Source: Pomphorhynchus laevis
Lineage: Eukaryota; Acanthocephala; Palaeacanthocephala; Echinorhynchida; Pomphorhynchidae
Direction: 5' to 3'
DNA length: 64,000 nt
NCBI GenBank assembly: GCA_012934845.2
Contig: WNNJ02001333.1
Coordinates: 173,371-237,370, forward strand
Program-made: the position numbers and the translations under genes
Notes under the pieces: model-generated
The model's input: only the letters and a program-made list of their open reading frames with translations
What the model was told of the DNA's origin: nothing
The model's database searches: none
Shown: in pieces, positions 44,576-55,733 of the stretch
How positions within the stretch are numbered: position 1 is the first letter of the stretch
Layout of the letters: each line of letters opens with the position of its first letter

Positions 44576-45595
44576 ATGTACTCAACAATATTGGAAAAAT
44601 ACGTAAGTACTAATGATTTCAATTTTAGATCTTTTAAATGTAACAGAAAAAATTGTATAGTTTGTGATGTTATAAATAATAACAATTGTATCGTAAGTAA
44701 TACGACAAACAAATGTTTTTCATTAAATATTAATAATAATTGTAACTGCAATACCGCAGGTGTAGTGTATCTAATACAATGTACATGTGGATTGCAATAT
44801 ATAGGAAAAACATATCAAATGTTAAAAACTAGGTTTAGGCAACACATATATAATATATAGCATAATAGTCAAACTATATTTCATAAACATATGAGATTAA
44901 TAGGACATGATATTAAAAACTGTAAATTATTTATTTTAGAACATATTATCGAAGAAAACATTTCTATATTAAATCAAAAACTATTAGAAAAAGAAGATTT
45001 TTGGATTAAAACGCTTAATTCCATGTACCCATTAGGATTGAATGACGTGGTACAAGGAATTGGCAGAAGTAGTATAATACATAATAAACAACTATATTAT
45101 AATAATCCGGTTAAACGCAAACCAAGAAGTTATGGTGATAAAAGGAATAGGAAAAATAGAGTTAAAAATATTAAAAAAGATATGTATATAAATGAACAAT
45201 TAGAAATATTAAAACAACTTTTAAGTGATAATAAGCTAAAAGATCTTTATGTAAATATAAGAAGTTTTTCTAAAGATATCATATGTTCAATAAATCAAAA
45301 ATTAATTAACGACTATGATAGGCTAAGTTGTATAATAGACAGTTATTGTAATACAAAATACTATAATCGTACAATAAATGTTAATAATAACAATAGAAAA
45401 TATACATTAACCATAAACTTCATTAATAAATGTATAGATAACATAAATATAGCCGGACTTTTAAATAATTCTAAAAGTAAAGAAATAATAGGGTCAGATT
45501 TAAGTAAATATATTCCTAAAATAAGGTATAAACTCCTACCACCATTAGGACGAAAAATTTGTAATTATAATAAAGAATTTACAATCAATATGTAA
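44576..45595 (+). pseudogene. Naiad-type GIY-YIG endonuclease and linker
   Basis: One frame runs from the ATG at 44576 to 45595 except for a single in-frame TAG near 44860. The first 94 residues hold the Cys cluster and GIY-YIG motif. The next part carries the His-containing and Glu-containing nuclease motifs (TIFHKHMRLIGHDIKNCKLF, LEKEDFWI). Residues after about 190 are Asn/Ile/Lys-rich linker, ending KYIPKIRYKLLPPLGRKICN. Confidence 0.8.
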
Positions 45596-45612
45596 CGATA
45601 ATATTAGAAACA

Positions 45613-46056
45613 ATGGAAACAGAATGCAATTGTAAAAGTCTTAGTTTTGATAAAATAAATGAACATATATGTTCCCATAATCTAGAATTAATTGAAAATT
45701 GTGAATTAAGAAAGCTGCTATCAAAAGGGTTTAAATATAGATTAAATAATAACAACGACAAAAATAAAATTTACAATTCGTTATATAATAACTTAAATGA
45801 TTACTTTAGTAAGCTGATTAATAGTGAAAGCTCAAATATATCTAAGATAAACATTCGGAAAGATTATATATTTGATAGAATTAAAAATAAAATGAAAATA
45901 ACAAACAATTACAAAAGGAAAGATAAAATTAATAAAGATATGTATAAAGAACTTACTAAATTAAAGGATAACTATATAATAACAAGTATTGATAAAGCTA
46001 GTAATAACTTTGTCTTCATACGCAAAAAGCTTTATTATGATATACTGATAAAATAA
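45613..46056 (+). pseudogene. Naiad-type CxC motif and RT N-terminus
   Basis: METECNCKSLSFDKINEHIC holds the CxC motif. NLELIENCELRKLLSKGFKYRL and LTKLKDNYIITSIDKASNNF are the RT N-terminal extension and first finger motif of Penelope-like RTs. Between them (about 45750-45950) lies an extra helical region that could correspond to the insertion-in-fingers domain reported for these RTs. The true start is upstream, through a frame change at about 45595. Confidence 0.75.
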
Positions 46057-46215
46057 GTTAATTATAATGATTTAAATGTAAATCCAACATATGAACGAAG
46101 TGAGTTAAGTTTAGAAAGAATTATTACAATTCACTGTTCTATAATGGATAAAAAGGGTATAAAGGTTGAATCAGATAAGGCACAGCTATATATACTTTTA
46201 ATTAAAATTAAAATT

Positions 46216-47240
46216 GCACCTTAAAGTTTACCTTTCGTTAAATGTATTCGTTGTAGTATCAGCAGTCTGAGTTATCTGAGTCAGTTTGTTCAATATATCC
46301 TATCATAATTTAAGGGAATGAACAGATGGGATCATGCGCCACCACTTTATCCAACAGTGACTAATAGGTGAACCGATCTGTTCAATAATAGAATTGTGAG
46401 CGATTTATATTTGGTGTTCGCTTGGAGAAGAATTTAGAATCAATTAAAGTATAGAGCAGTACATTTCGCTTTTAAAAACTTTCCTAATTTATAGACTACA
46501 TTATGCTCCACTGGCGTGTCATTTTCTATTGTGAATAAATATATATAACGATAACTCCTTTCGAACTAGGAGTTTTGTGCGGCATGTGACTGAATATCAC
46601 ACGAATAATTTCATGAAAGTGCAAATTTTTGTTCGTAAAGCTAGGAGACGTTAGCATTGTTGTTTTTGTTCAGTAGATCCACTGTCCTCGTAGTTTCAAC
46701 AAATGTTCGTAGCTCCACTGTTGTGGAGCTCCACTGTTGTTAAGTTTTTTTCTCAGCACTGTACGGTTGCAGTCCGTTATCTTGGGAAAACAAAAATATT
46801 TCACATTTGCGAATTAAACTTATTTCGACTGCATACAAAAATAGTGAATATGCAGTTCACAGTGAATTGAGATAATAATATATATACATTCTATTAATAG
46901 AAGAAACATTGTTGATTACATAAATATGCTATTTCCATCAATTACGGATATTGGAATGCACCAATATCAAAAAGAAACTAGTGAACAGTAATTTAAACCA
47001 GATGAACACATAATATTAAATACGAGTCTGAATAACTAAATTTTCAGTTTACTGAAACTTCCTGGAATCGTACTAAAAATGCGAGTTGCTCCAGGACACA
47101 TATCCGGTTGCACGAAGTACACTGTTCCATCAAGTACTTAGTTGACAATGACAATAAAATATAGTTATACTTAGGTCGATCATCCTTTTTTGCAAAACTG
47201 CAACTTTGATCCGTAGCCATCTATTATGTTTTCAATTCAA
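46216..47240. other. No gene recognised
   Basis: Non-coding as far as I can see. A short tandem 'agctccactgttgtgg' occurs twice at about 46711-46742. Confidence 0.45.
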
Positions 47241-47960
47241 TGTCGACTATGTAAATATGTGAAAGCCACGTAGCTGTTGAGCGATTTCGGAAGGGGTGCG
47301 ATTGAGGAAAATTCGAATGGCTGGAGAGGATGTGAGTTTTAATCGTTGGGAGAAGACAGATGAGGCGTGAGAGCGATGCTCGAAAACAATTTCCAAAAAA
47401 GGACTGAGAAGGATTAGATTGAGAAGATTTGTTTAGTCAGATGGATGCGACAGGAGAGATATCGTTAAAAAAGGATGGTTTATCCGCGGGAACAAGAGAC
47501 AAGATTATGGATCTGATGGCGGAAACATCGTGGTCGAAACTTGCTTGTGGAGATAAGGAGGTGGAAGGAGTGATGTTAGTGACGATGACGCAACATTCGC
47601 GAGAAGGAAAGCGTTTCCGTAAAGGAGGACCAGTGACGTGACTGGGTGAGGTCACGTTTGGAGAGATGGCAGTTGAGGATTTGAAGGGAGTTGGTTTGAC
47701 GGTGAGAGACAAAGGTGATATGGTAATATAGAGGGTGGCAAGAGATGTGAGGAAAGGTTATGAGTGTAAGGATTTTGGAGGTTGGTGGAGGTAATTTTGA
47801 CGGATGGATGTAGGTTATTGGGAAACGAGACAGGAGGGACGGGACGGAGGGTGTCGTGGAATAAAGATGACATGGAAAATGTATATGATGACATAATCAG
47901 TGGGTGGAATAAGGACATTTGAAACAATGGGGGTAGCTTGAGTGAACGTGTTGGATGTTT
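47240..47960 (-). mobile_element. L2-like LINE ORF1 fragment
   Basis: The minus-strand frames 47927-47652 and 47712-47437 are Ser/Pro/Thr/Leu-rich. They include LRKRFPSRECCVIVTNI and FDHDVSAIRSIILSLVPADK, matching ORF1 of the element at 37586-38326. The plus-strand purine-rich composition is shared. No endonuclease or RT follows. Confidence 0.6.
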
Positions 47961-48183
47961 ATATGTACTTATGGGAGAGGTTGCGGATTAATTTGTTTGC
48001 ACAAAATTCTTCCCATATAAGTTTTTTGTATACTTACTGTTGTCGCAGGCGATTGCTGTCCATACGCTGCAGTCGTGTGTCGATCACTGTAATTGTAGTT
48101 GAGCATATTTGGTGTCGGTCGTAGCTGTTTTCTTACGTCCTCCCAGTAACGTCCTTGTGCGTTGAAGCTATTAAATTTGCTGC

Positions 48184-48345
48184 TGCAACTGATTAAATTG
48201 AACTGCAAATGATTGAATTGATCTGCAAGTGATTGAATTGATATGCAACTGATTAAATTGAACTGCAAATGATTGAATTGATCTGCAACTGATTGAATTT
48301 AAATGCAACTGATTGAATTGAAATGCAACTGATTGAATGGATTGC
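48184..48345. repeat. 20-bp tandem repeat, about 8 units
   Basis: The unit is (a/t)(a/t)(c/t)TGCAA(C/A/G)TGATT(G/A)AATTGA with small variants. Period 20 is not a multiple of three, so frames through it are not a conserved coding repeat. Confidence 0.85.
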
Positions 48346-48499
48346 AAGTATTTATTATCACCAAAACAATTTAAATCAGTGAACAATAATTTATTTTTCT
48401 ATTCCTCTCGATGTATAAACGCACTGAGCGTTTATATTATTATAAATATATTATTATCGATTAATTAATCATAATTTGCAACTAATTCTAGATTATGGG

Positions 48500-49015
48500 T
48501 ATGATTATGTTTATTTATTATTATTCTTACAAGGCTTAGCCATAAGGCTATTTTGCCTGATCACAGTTAAAAAATGATAAAACTAAAAAATAAGAAATGA
48601 AGAAAAAGAAGTCAACAAGCAAAAAAAAAATAAAAATCACTGCAAATATGTCCATGACTCGTTTCTCGTCTTCTTGATGATCCATGTCTTTAATAATTTT
48701 TTGAACAAATGCAGACTCCGGGCGGAAGCAATTTCCTCAGGCAGAGAATTCCAAATATTAAGTACCCTGTGCGACAGTCTCCAACATTTTGGATACCTAC
48801 CATGTCTTGTTTTATAGACAGTTTTGCTGTGACCTCTCAAAATCGATGAACGTAATGTGATCGAACCACTCGGATAACCGTTCAACCGGTGTACAAGTGC
48901 ATACATTCCTATTAAGTCAAAAAACAAAAATCGTGATGACATCGGTTGAATTCTTAGCAAATCTAATCGAGATGCGTAATCCACTCTCGCATTCGAACTT
49001 GGCATTTATTTTATT
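48500..49015 (-). mobile_element. CR1-like LINE, 3' end
   Basis: 122 open codons (49005-48637): LRGHSKTVYKTRHGRYPKCW, RVLNIWNSLPEEIASARSLH and LFKKLLKTWI, the CR1 C-terminus. The 3' UTR follows, with a TAGCC/GGCTA hairpin at 48537-48550 and then 'ttacaagg'-type sequence to about 48500. Confidence 0.8.
48537..48550 (-). other. CR1-like 3' UTR hairpin
   Basis: TAGCC pairs with GGCTA around a four-base loop. The element at 51780-55695 has the same stem at 51794-51809 with a six-base loop. Stem kept, loop changed. Confidence 0.55.
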
Positions 49016-49269
49016 AAAACTAAGAGTTTGCAATTACATTCTATTTTTAGAATGCTTTTTATATCATTGTTACATATCGCTTACAATTCTCAATTATAAA
49101 TATAAATATATCAGCCTAATTACCTCAACTTGTTTTATCGTATTTTAGGGAATATATTTATTTAAATCTGATCATATTATTTCTTTACTTATTATATTAT
49201 ATGAAAGTATGCCAATATCTGTTTTATATACAGATATGGCATTCCCCGGATGCTTGTAGCGTAGGTTGG

Positions 49270-50345
49270 TGATTTTCTATCACCTAGGAGCTATATAGTA
49301 CGGGTTGGTGATTGTTTTTCTCCGCGTAGTGTGACTTCAGGGGTTCCTCAGGGAAATGTGCTTGGCCCATTACTTTTTAACATTTTCATCAACTCTCTGC
49401 TGAGTAAACTGCAATGCCAATATCTTGCTTTCGCAGATAACTTAAAAGTGTGGAGCACAATTAATTCTCCAAATGATGTAGAGTTTCTGCAAAGTGATAT
49501 TGATAGGATAGAAATTTGGAGTAGACATACAGGAATACTATTGAACGTCTCTAAATGTGTTCACCTCCGTTTTGGGTATAGTTCTGTACCTGCCCGATAT
49601 ACTATAGGATCAAATAATTAATTGTGTATCTCATGTACGAGACCTTGGTATCATAGCTCATTCTTCCTTGAAGTCTTGAATAGACGCTCAACGTAGATGC
49701 GCGTCTGCCAGAAGAATGCTGTACTTGATAAAAAAAACTGCTTCAAGTTTGTGAAACCCACATGTTTTAGAATTCTATTTAATGCACTTGTAAGGCCACA
49801 TATTGAGCTCGCGATACAAGCCAGTTTTCCAGCGTCCAAAAAAGAGTTGAATGACTTAGAAAATATTCTTCGTCGTGGCAACAAACTGTGTTTGAGTTGT
49901 TCTCATATGAGTTATCGCGACAGACTTAAAACTCTGGGTGTGATGACTGCACCAAAGACTGTGCATTCTAAATATGTTAGTAATGTGGCATATCGCCAAT
50001 GGTTTGGATGGATATCCTACCCATTTAGTGGTTATCAACGATAGACGATACCACAGAGGTCATCCCCTGTTGTTGAGGATATCGTCCCATGGTCGCAGTT
50101 CACGGTTGGATCAGTTGTCTCATCGTTGTGCAAATGCTTGGAATCGACCGCCGTCGGAAATCGTGATGGCCACAGACGTTAAGACATTCAAGACTGCTCT
50201 CATAAATTGGACGATTAACGGCGGGAATAATGAAGATTACCCCTTTTATTGATATTTTTATGTTGATTTTGGTGTATATAATGAGGTTTTTTGTGATCGA
50301 GCGAAACAGCTTTATAGCCAATGCTTGCTTGTAATAATATACGTT
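49270..50345 (+). mobile_element. CR1-like LINE, RT palm to 3' end
   Basis: 5'-truncated. SGVPQGNVLGPLLFNIFINS is motif B. Motif C is LAFADNLKVW, with the second catalytic Asp changed to Asn. The thumb has LLNVSKCVHLRFG. The C-terminus (49697-50252) has LVRPHIELAIQASFPASKKE, LSHRCANAWNRPPSEIVMAT and FKTALINW. The 3' UTR 'gtgatcgagcgaaacagctttatagcc' parallels that at 48500. Confidence 0.85.
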
Positions 50346-50639
50346 TATAAATGAAGTTTATGGCGTGTAATCATTATTGACATTTATGGTTATATTTTTA
50401 TATTTTATATTACAATAACTGCAATTATAACTTAATCTATCGAAGTTGTTAATCGATTTATTGTAAAAAAATATTTCTTTAGACAAAATTAATTTGCATT
50501 GAAAAAATTTAGCTTAATATCTCTTAAACATCGTTTCAATATCTCTAATTGTACATATGAATCATTTTTAATATATTTATTTTTATTATTCTTATTTTGG
50601 TTACCGCCTTTTGTTTTTTTGATTATTCTTATTTCGTTT

Positions 50640-51700
50640 ATCTGGATATACTAAGTCTGTGCAATTCAAATGGCTACATAATATGAACACTGTACAGTGC
50701 GATGACTATCAAGTACTAGATTTCAGTGATGTCATTTTTAAGAAAGAACATATCAAGTGGTACTGACATCTCTGGTCCGACCTTTATTAGTAGGTTAGAA
50801 TATGTGTTATCACCTCTGTGAACTTAAATATCTGCTAAGGCAAGTATGTCAAAACATCAATGAGAAACGAATGACCGCGTTCAAGACGATATTCCTAGGT
50901 TATGTCTAAAATATACCTGAAAATATCAAAAAAGCAATTTTGCACGCAACAGTAAATGTTATTTCATATAGGCTTAGTCAGAGCCCACTTTCTGTACAGA
51001 ATTATAATTCGAGTTTGACGGGATTCAGAGATGCCTTTTGTTGTTAGATCGACTTAGGTCCAGGCAATTTGGCACCACATTTTGTGTTTGTGGTTCACAA
51101 ATCGATGTTGGTCATGCGCTTAGTTATAAGATAAGGGGATTATCGTTGATCCGAATAATGCTGTTAAAGACGTCATCGCTGCTTCTTTGCCTGACGTATG
51201 TAATCAAGTTGAAGTTGAACCTAGGTTGCAACCTGTTCCAGAGGCACTGATCTTTAATAATTTTTCCACAATCAGAGAATACCAAGCACGTCTAGATATA
51301 ACGTGCATAAGACTTAATGATGAAATATTCGAGCGAAAGTTTTTTGACGTTAACGTATATTCAATATTTGCTCAATCTCATAGTGGTAAAACTTCAGATG
51401 CAGCTTTTAAATACAACGAGTGACGAAAATTCGCAAAATATAACGAACGTGTACAACATGTGGAGAAGGGACGTTTTGTACCTTTAGTCTTTTCAGCATC
51501 TAAAGGAATCGGACATTGTGCAGATTTAGTGATCAAACGTATTGATTCCAAAGCGACGAGAGATCATTTGGACGAGTACACTGACACAGTAGTCCATATA
51601 AAAAGGAAAATTGCCTTCGTGTTAGCACGAGCTGCTTCGGCATGTTTTCGCTGCCAACGGACTGACTGATATGCAAGCTGATATTAAACAAGTGTTAAGA
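50640..51700 (+). mobile_element. Retroelement C-terminal fragment (same domain as 22151-22642)
   Basis: Broken frames read SLTGFRDAF, FCVCGSQIDVGHALSYKIRG, VCNQVEVEPRLQPV, ARLDITCIRLND, ERKFFDVNVYSIFAQSH, VEKGRFVPLVFSASKGIGH and KIAFVLARAASACFR. The order Cys-x-Cys...His...C, then VEP.LQP...D...FFDV.V...PLVFS, is that of the C-terminal part of many metazoan retroelement polyproteins. RT is not present. It is clearly more decayed than the copy at 22151. Confidence 0.65.
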
Positions 51701-53046
51701 TGCTCTCTTATCTTTGAGACTAGTGAGAGCTTTAATCTACCGCTGACTTTATACACATATATTATCTTTTTATCTATTTTTCACACAAGTTATTAGCCGC
51801 AAATGGCTATTTTAACTGTTCACAGAAAAAATAAATAACTAAAATAACTTAAAGCGTCCACACCAGTATTTAATAGTCAATGTCAAATATTTTGCTTGAA
51901 GATGCAGTAGCTGGATGTACATGCAATTTTTTAGGCAACACATTCCATACATTTAGGAACCGATGTGAAAGTCACACCACGCTTGGGACTTTGCCATGTG
52001 GTAATTTATATAGTCATAGCGGATGACCTCAACGAAATGAACATTAATTTTCACATAGTGAAAAGAAATCTCTATGCAGGATGAACCATCTGTTATGTCG
52101 CAATGATGTCTAAATAAATCGATCTTTGATCCACTTTAAGCAGCTGTAAGGAAACTAAGCGGTCTAATATAAATACGCAGGTTGAAAACAACCTGGAACC
52201 TCTTCGCAGCACTGGCTCAAGCTTATGATTTCTGCCTTAGTAAATGAAAATGATGCCTGGATACAATATTCAATATGCGGGCAAACCAACGCACAATATA
52301 GTCGCTGAAAACTAAATGATCCATAGTCTTGCAAACGTATTTTTGATGCAATACATAGCTTTCATTGCCTTACCGTGAATAAAGTCAGTATTTGAGCGAG
52401 TCATCAATGTCGTGCACAATATGACATTCAAATCCCTACACTAAGATACAATTTCGAGTGTATGAACCCCTAATCAAAATTCACGATCATGTTTACTTTT
52501 TCCTATCTCTATATGGGTACATTTATCAACGTTCAGTTTTATACCCGTAGCTAAACTTCATTTGCATATTCGATCAAGGTCATCCTGTAAGGATCGATTA
52601 TACATATCATTGATATTAACAAACCAAAGTTGAGGTCATTCATAAAAGCCAAGCAAGAGCCCTAAATTTTTAACAGCAAATCATTAAGGTAAACAATAAA
52701 GAAAAAGAACCGAGTACATCACCTTGCGGAACTCTACAATTTACACTTTTGGAGGAGGATAAATGGCTTCCAACACTAACTCTAAAAAATCTATTTTGCA
52801 GGAAATCACCGATCTACCCACACAGCAACGAAGAAACTCCATAATGCGCCAACAAGATAAGCAAACTCTCATTTGGAACTCGATCGAAGGCTCTAGAAAT
52901 GTCAATATAAATTACATCAATTAAATTGCAAAACTGAATGCCTCAGTCCACATTTCGCGAAAAGCTAGTAAATTAGACAGACATGATATACTGTGACAAA
53001 ATCCGTGCTGAGAAGAAGCAATTATTTCATTAGTGTTTAAGTGAAT

Positions 53047-53322
53047 CTAAATTCTACGAGCGACTATTTTTCCAAGAACTTTGCACATGGAACTCGTCAA
53101 GCTTATTGATCTATAATCAATACGATAAGTCGCAATGGTTTTCTTTGGAACATGAACAATAATAGCAGATTTCCACAAGTCGGGCACACATCCAGTGATA
53201 AGACTATCCTGAAAGATATCGAAAAGAAAAGGGGCCAAATAGTTTGATAAGATCTTGAATAGAAATAGAGATATATCATCAGGACCGAAACCACCGTACG
53301 GATTGACACGAGTAAGAGTCAC
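53047..53322 (-). pseudogene. CR1-like LINE ORF2, RT fingers
   Basis: GGFGPDDISLFLFKILSNYL, DSLITGCVPDLWKSAIIVHV, PKKTIATYRIDYRSISLTSS and CKVLGKIVARRI are RT motifs 0-2. The palm follows in broken frames to about 52700 (HGFCHSISCL, DISRAFDRV). Confidence 0.8.
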
Positions 53323-53464
53323 TTTGACTTCTTGGGCAGATATTGGAAGAAAATAGGGATTATGTGTTATTGGACAGTCATATCAAGTTAATGGTGAGTG
53401 TAAAGAATTCGATGGTAATGAAAATGATGAAGCAAGATTTTCAGCAATGTCATTTCAAATGTGA

Positions 53465-53800
53465 TTAGACCTTCACATGTGTGTACAATTTTAAATCAGT
53501 ATTGAAGGTTCTGTTACGGTGAACATACGACCAGAAAATTTTTGGATTGCGGTTAACCCCGCTAACAATTGCAAATTCAAATTTATAGTGTTTTGAAGCT
53601 TTTAATCTAGAACAAAGATTTCTCGCATATCTATATCTTGCAATGAGTTCGGGATATAACTTCCATAAGCGATTTCGAATATTAAGTGACTGCTTGAGGT
53701 CTCGATCAATCCATGCAGTAAGTTGAGCTACTTGAGAGATCCCTGGCATTAGGCCAATTATATCAGAGAATTTCAAAAGGCAATCGTAAATAGTTTCCAA
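53465..53800 (-). pseudogene. CR1-like LINE ORF2 connector
   Basis: TAWIDRDLKQSLNIRNRLWK, LIARYRYARNLCSRLKASKH and GVNRNPKIFWSYVHRNRT correspond to the region between endonuclease and RT in the elements at 42093 and 60424. Confidence 0.75.
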
Positions 53801-54221
53801 TTATACTCTATCTGTTGTCTAAAACAAGGTCGGGTAACGCTGACATAAAGTTAAAGCATGTTCATATTCACCCTTGATCAATTATGCTTAAAAATTTATG
53901 TGTGATGATATCAAAAATTGAAGTTTGATATTTCCCGCAGGGAAATACACAATGATCCCTTTCACCTACAGGAGGAAGATAATCGACACTGCTATATCAT
54001 ATACACGTTTGGTAAACACCAGATCAAGCATAGAACCTACTCGATGAGAAACTAGTCGGCTTTTGAACGTGTTGGATTAGCAGCTCTTCCATTATGAAAT
54101 AGAGACTGCTCAATTAGAACGTGTGAGATTAAAATCTCCTAAGAGAATAAAATGTGAACAGATACACTGATTGCAAATTGAATTTTAGGACATCATAATC
54201 TGTAGTCATGGATGGAGAACT

Positions 54222-54239
54222 ATATACAACACAAAAATT
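54222..54239. repeat. Target-site duplication, left copy
   Basis: Differs at one base from 54905-54922. Together they bracket the RTE fragment. Confidence 0.8.
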
Positions 54240-54904
54240 CTTCTTATTCTTCAGCCTTTGTTCCGCTTTGAGGCGCGGTCGGCTATGTGATATTTAACCC
54301 TTCATTTCGCCCTATCTTGAGCCTGGTCTTGGTGAAGTCCAGATGCCATCAGATCTGTATGAAGGCTATCTAGCCATCGTCGCTTGGTCGACCTCTCGGA
54401 CGTTTGCCTTTGATCTCGTACTTTAAGGCGATATTTGCAAGGGAGCAATTTTACTTCGCAACACATGGACGTACCACCGGAGTCGGGCCTCTTGCATTTC
54501 GCTCACGATTGGGGCGACCCATATCTTTGGAGGATATCCATATTTCTTACGTGGTCACGTCGTGTTATTCCGCTTATCCATCGCAGCATTTTAGTCTCCA
54601 TGACCGCTAGGCGTCGATCCGCTGCCTTGGCAATATGCCAAACCTCTGTGCCGTACATGGCCACAGGGCGGATGATTTAGCGATATATCTTTGATTTTAG
54701 ATTGTCTTTAATTCGACGGTCACATAAAACGTTTGTCGCCGCTCGCCATTTTATCCACGCTGAGTTTATTCGTGCCGTGATTTCATAAGTCAGGTCGCCA
54801 CTTGCCGAAAGTATGGTTCCGAGGTACTTGAACTTGTCCATACGTCTCAAATCAATGCCGTTGATGTTGCTGATGCCACCTTCCTGTGGATATGTCGCAA
54901 CACA
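54240..54904 (-). mobile_element. RTE-like LINE, 5'-truncated, with target-site duplications
   Basis: The minus-strand frame has FKYLGTILSASGDLTYEITA, RINSAWIKWRAATNVLCDRR and IKDNLKSKIYR, then the RTE C-terminus. It is flanked by 'atatacaacacaaaaatt' (54222-54239) and 'atatacaacaccaaaatt' (54905-54922), an 18-bp direct repeat with one mismatch. Without it, the CR1 endonuclease frame resumes on the far side, so the insertion is younger than the CR1. Confidence 0.85.
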
Positions 54905-54922
54905 CATATACAACACCAAAAT
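54905..54922. repeat. Target-site duplication, right copy
   Basis: Partner of 54222-54239. It belongs to the host CR1 endonuclease frame. Confidence 0.8.
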
Positions 54923-55249
54923 TAATATCAATATATACATATTTGATTTGGAAGTTGAGACTTCAAAGGAACAATTAGTGGCACATACATTAGAAACGTC
55001 AGAAATCAATAAAAATATCTCTAGCTCAAACGGTAATCCTTCCACCACGTTTACCTGACTTCATACCATTTCGAAGTGAGTGATAACCCGGAATATCAAT
55101 AGCAACATTAACAATATATTGATGGAGCAACGATTCAGTGGCACAGAATATATCGTATGTGTGCAACAGTAAATGATGGCTTAACTCTACTAGTTGTTGT
55201 ACAATCAAACTGCGAAAATTAGGATTTTCTAATCTTCTAATCTTTTATT

Positions 55250-55693
55250 TTACGTAGGCTTGTAAACGCGCATAGGCGTGCATTTGCTACTATAAATAAT
55301 AAACCGACTGACGAACAGCTTGTGGCTTTTGCATGGAGAGTATTTCAAAGTATTACAATATATGCTACTAAATGATATTAAATGCCCCAATGATATATCT
55401 ATATTAACTTTATTGCACGATGATTGGGGTAAATTGGCATCCACACTACTTTCTTGGCTATGATAGTTTGTGCTTAAGTGCTGGATGAATTGCCGACAAT
55501 AAAGGAAATCACTAAGTTCCAGAGAACAACTGGGAAACCTGACAACCCGAAAATTTCGTATACAAAGATTAGTTTCACCTTTAGATATACGACTTCGTAA
55601 TTTACTGTTTATTTCTCTTAACTTCGACCGCTCTTCTGGAAATATTTTGCAGAGTATTCGATACGAACGGCCTTTCAGAAGGTAACCACGCAT
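55250..55693 (-). pseudogene. CR1-like LINE ORF1, C-terminal part
   Basis: RGYLLKGRSYRILCKIFPEE, RSKLREINSKLRSRISKGE and LCIRNFRVVR match the end of ORF1 in the element at 61969-62373 (MSLSNKLLGDKVRIRHDYSM, EARIQLNRRILEGKDNIVIR, DFRVV). A Ser-rich tail follows. Confidence 0.65.
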
Positions 55694-55733
55694 GAATAAA
55701 ATACTTCATGTTAATAATACAATAATTTATTTA

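Larger units (their letters stand above)
44540..46215 (+). mobile_element. Naiad-type PLE with N-terminal GIY-YIG nuclease (3' truncated)
   Basis: Domain order is endonuclease first, then RT. The nuclease (44576-45000) has zinc-binding Cys (KCNRKNCIVCDV), GVVYLIQCTCGLQYIGKT, RFRQH, and E...NQKLLEKEDFWIKTLNSMYP. A linker follows to 45600, then the short CxC motif ECNCKSLSF, then EHICSHNLELIENCELRKLL, SKGFKYR and the RT fingers NYIITSIDKASNNFVFIRKK. Homology fades at 46215 (ELSLERIITIHCS, LYILLIK). Two interruptions occur before the RT. Permuted PLEs with a CxC linker are known as Naiads in invertebrates. Confidence 0.85.
51780..55695 (-). mobile_element. CR1-like LINE carrying a nested RTE insertion
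   Basis: Read on the minus strand: end of ORF1 (55693-55250; ERSKLREINSKLRSRISKGE, LCIRNFRVVR), endonuclease (55208-54905 and 54221-53840; GMKSGKRGG, LLIQHVQKPT), connector (53800-53465; ARNLCSRLKASKHYKFEF, PKIFWSYVHRNR), RT (53322-52500; GGFGPDDISLFLFKIL, SSQHGFCHSISCL, IDISRAFDRV, PQGDVLGSFFF) and a decayed C-terminus. A 3' UTR hairpin lies at 51794-51809. The RTE at 54240-54904 splits the endonuclease. Confidence 0.85.

Noticed and set aside
44858-44860. In-frame TAG of the Naiad-type ORF as a recoded codon
   Set aside because: Selenocysteine recoding is known for some Naiads but uses UGA. This is UAG, and a frameshift follows, so ordinary decay is simpler.
48171-48386. ORF with repeated Gln/Phe/Asn peptide
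   Set aside because: It is a translation of the 20-bp tandem repeat. The period is not a multiple of three, so no peptide repeat is maintained.
54677-55048. 123-codon minus ORF as a gene
   Set aside because: It is a chimera of CR1 endonuclease and inserted RTE, joined at the target-site duplication.
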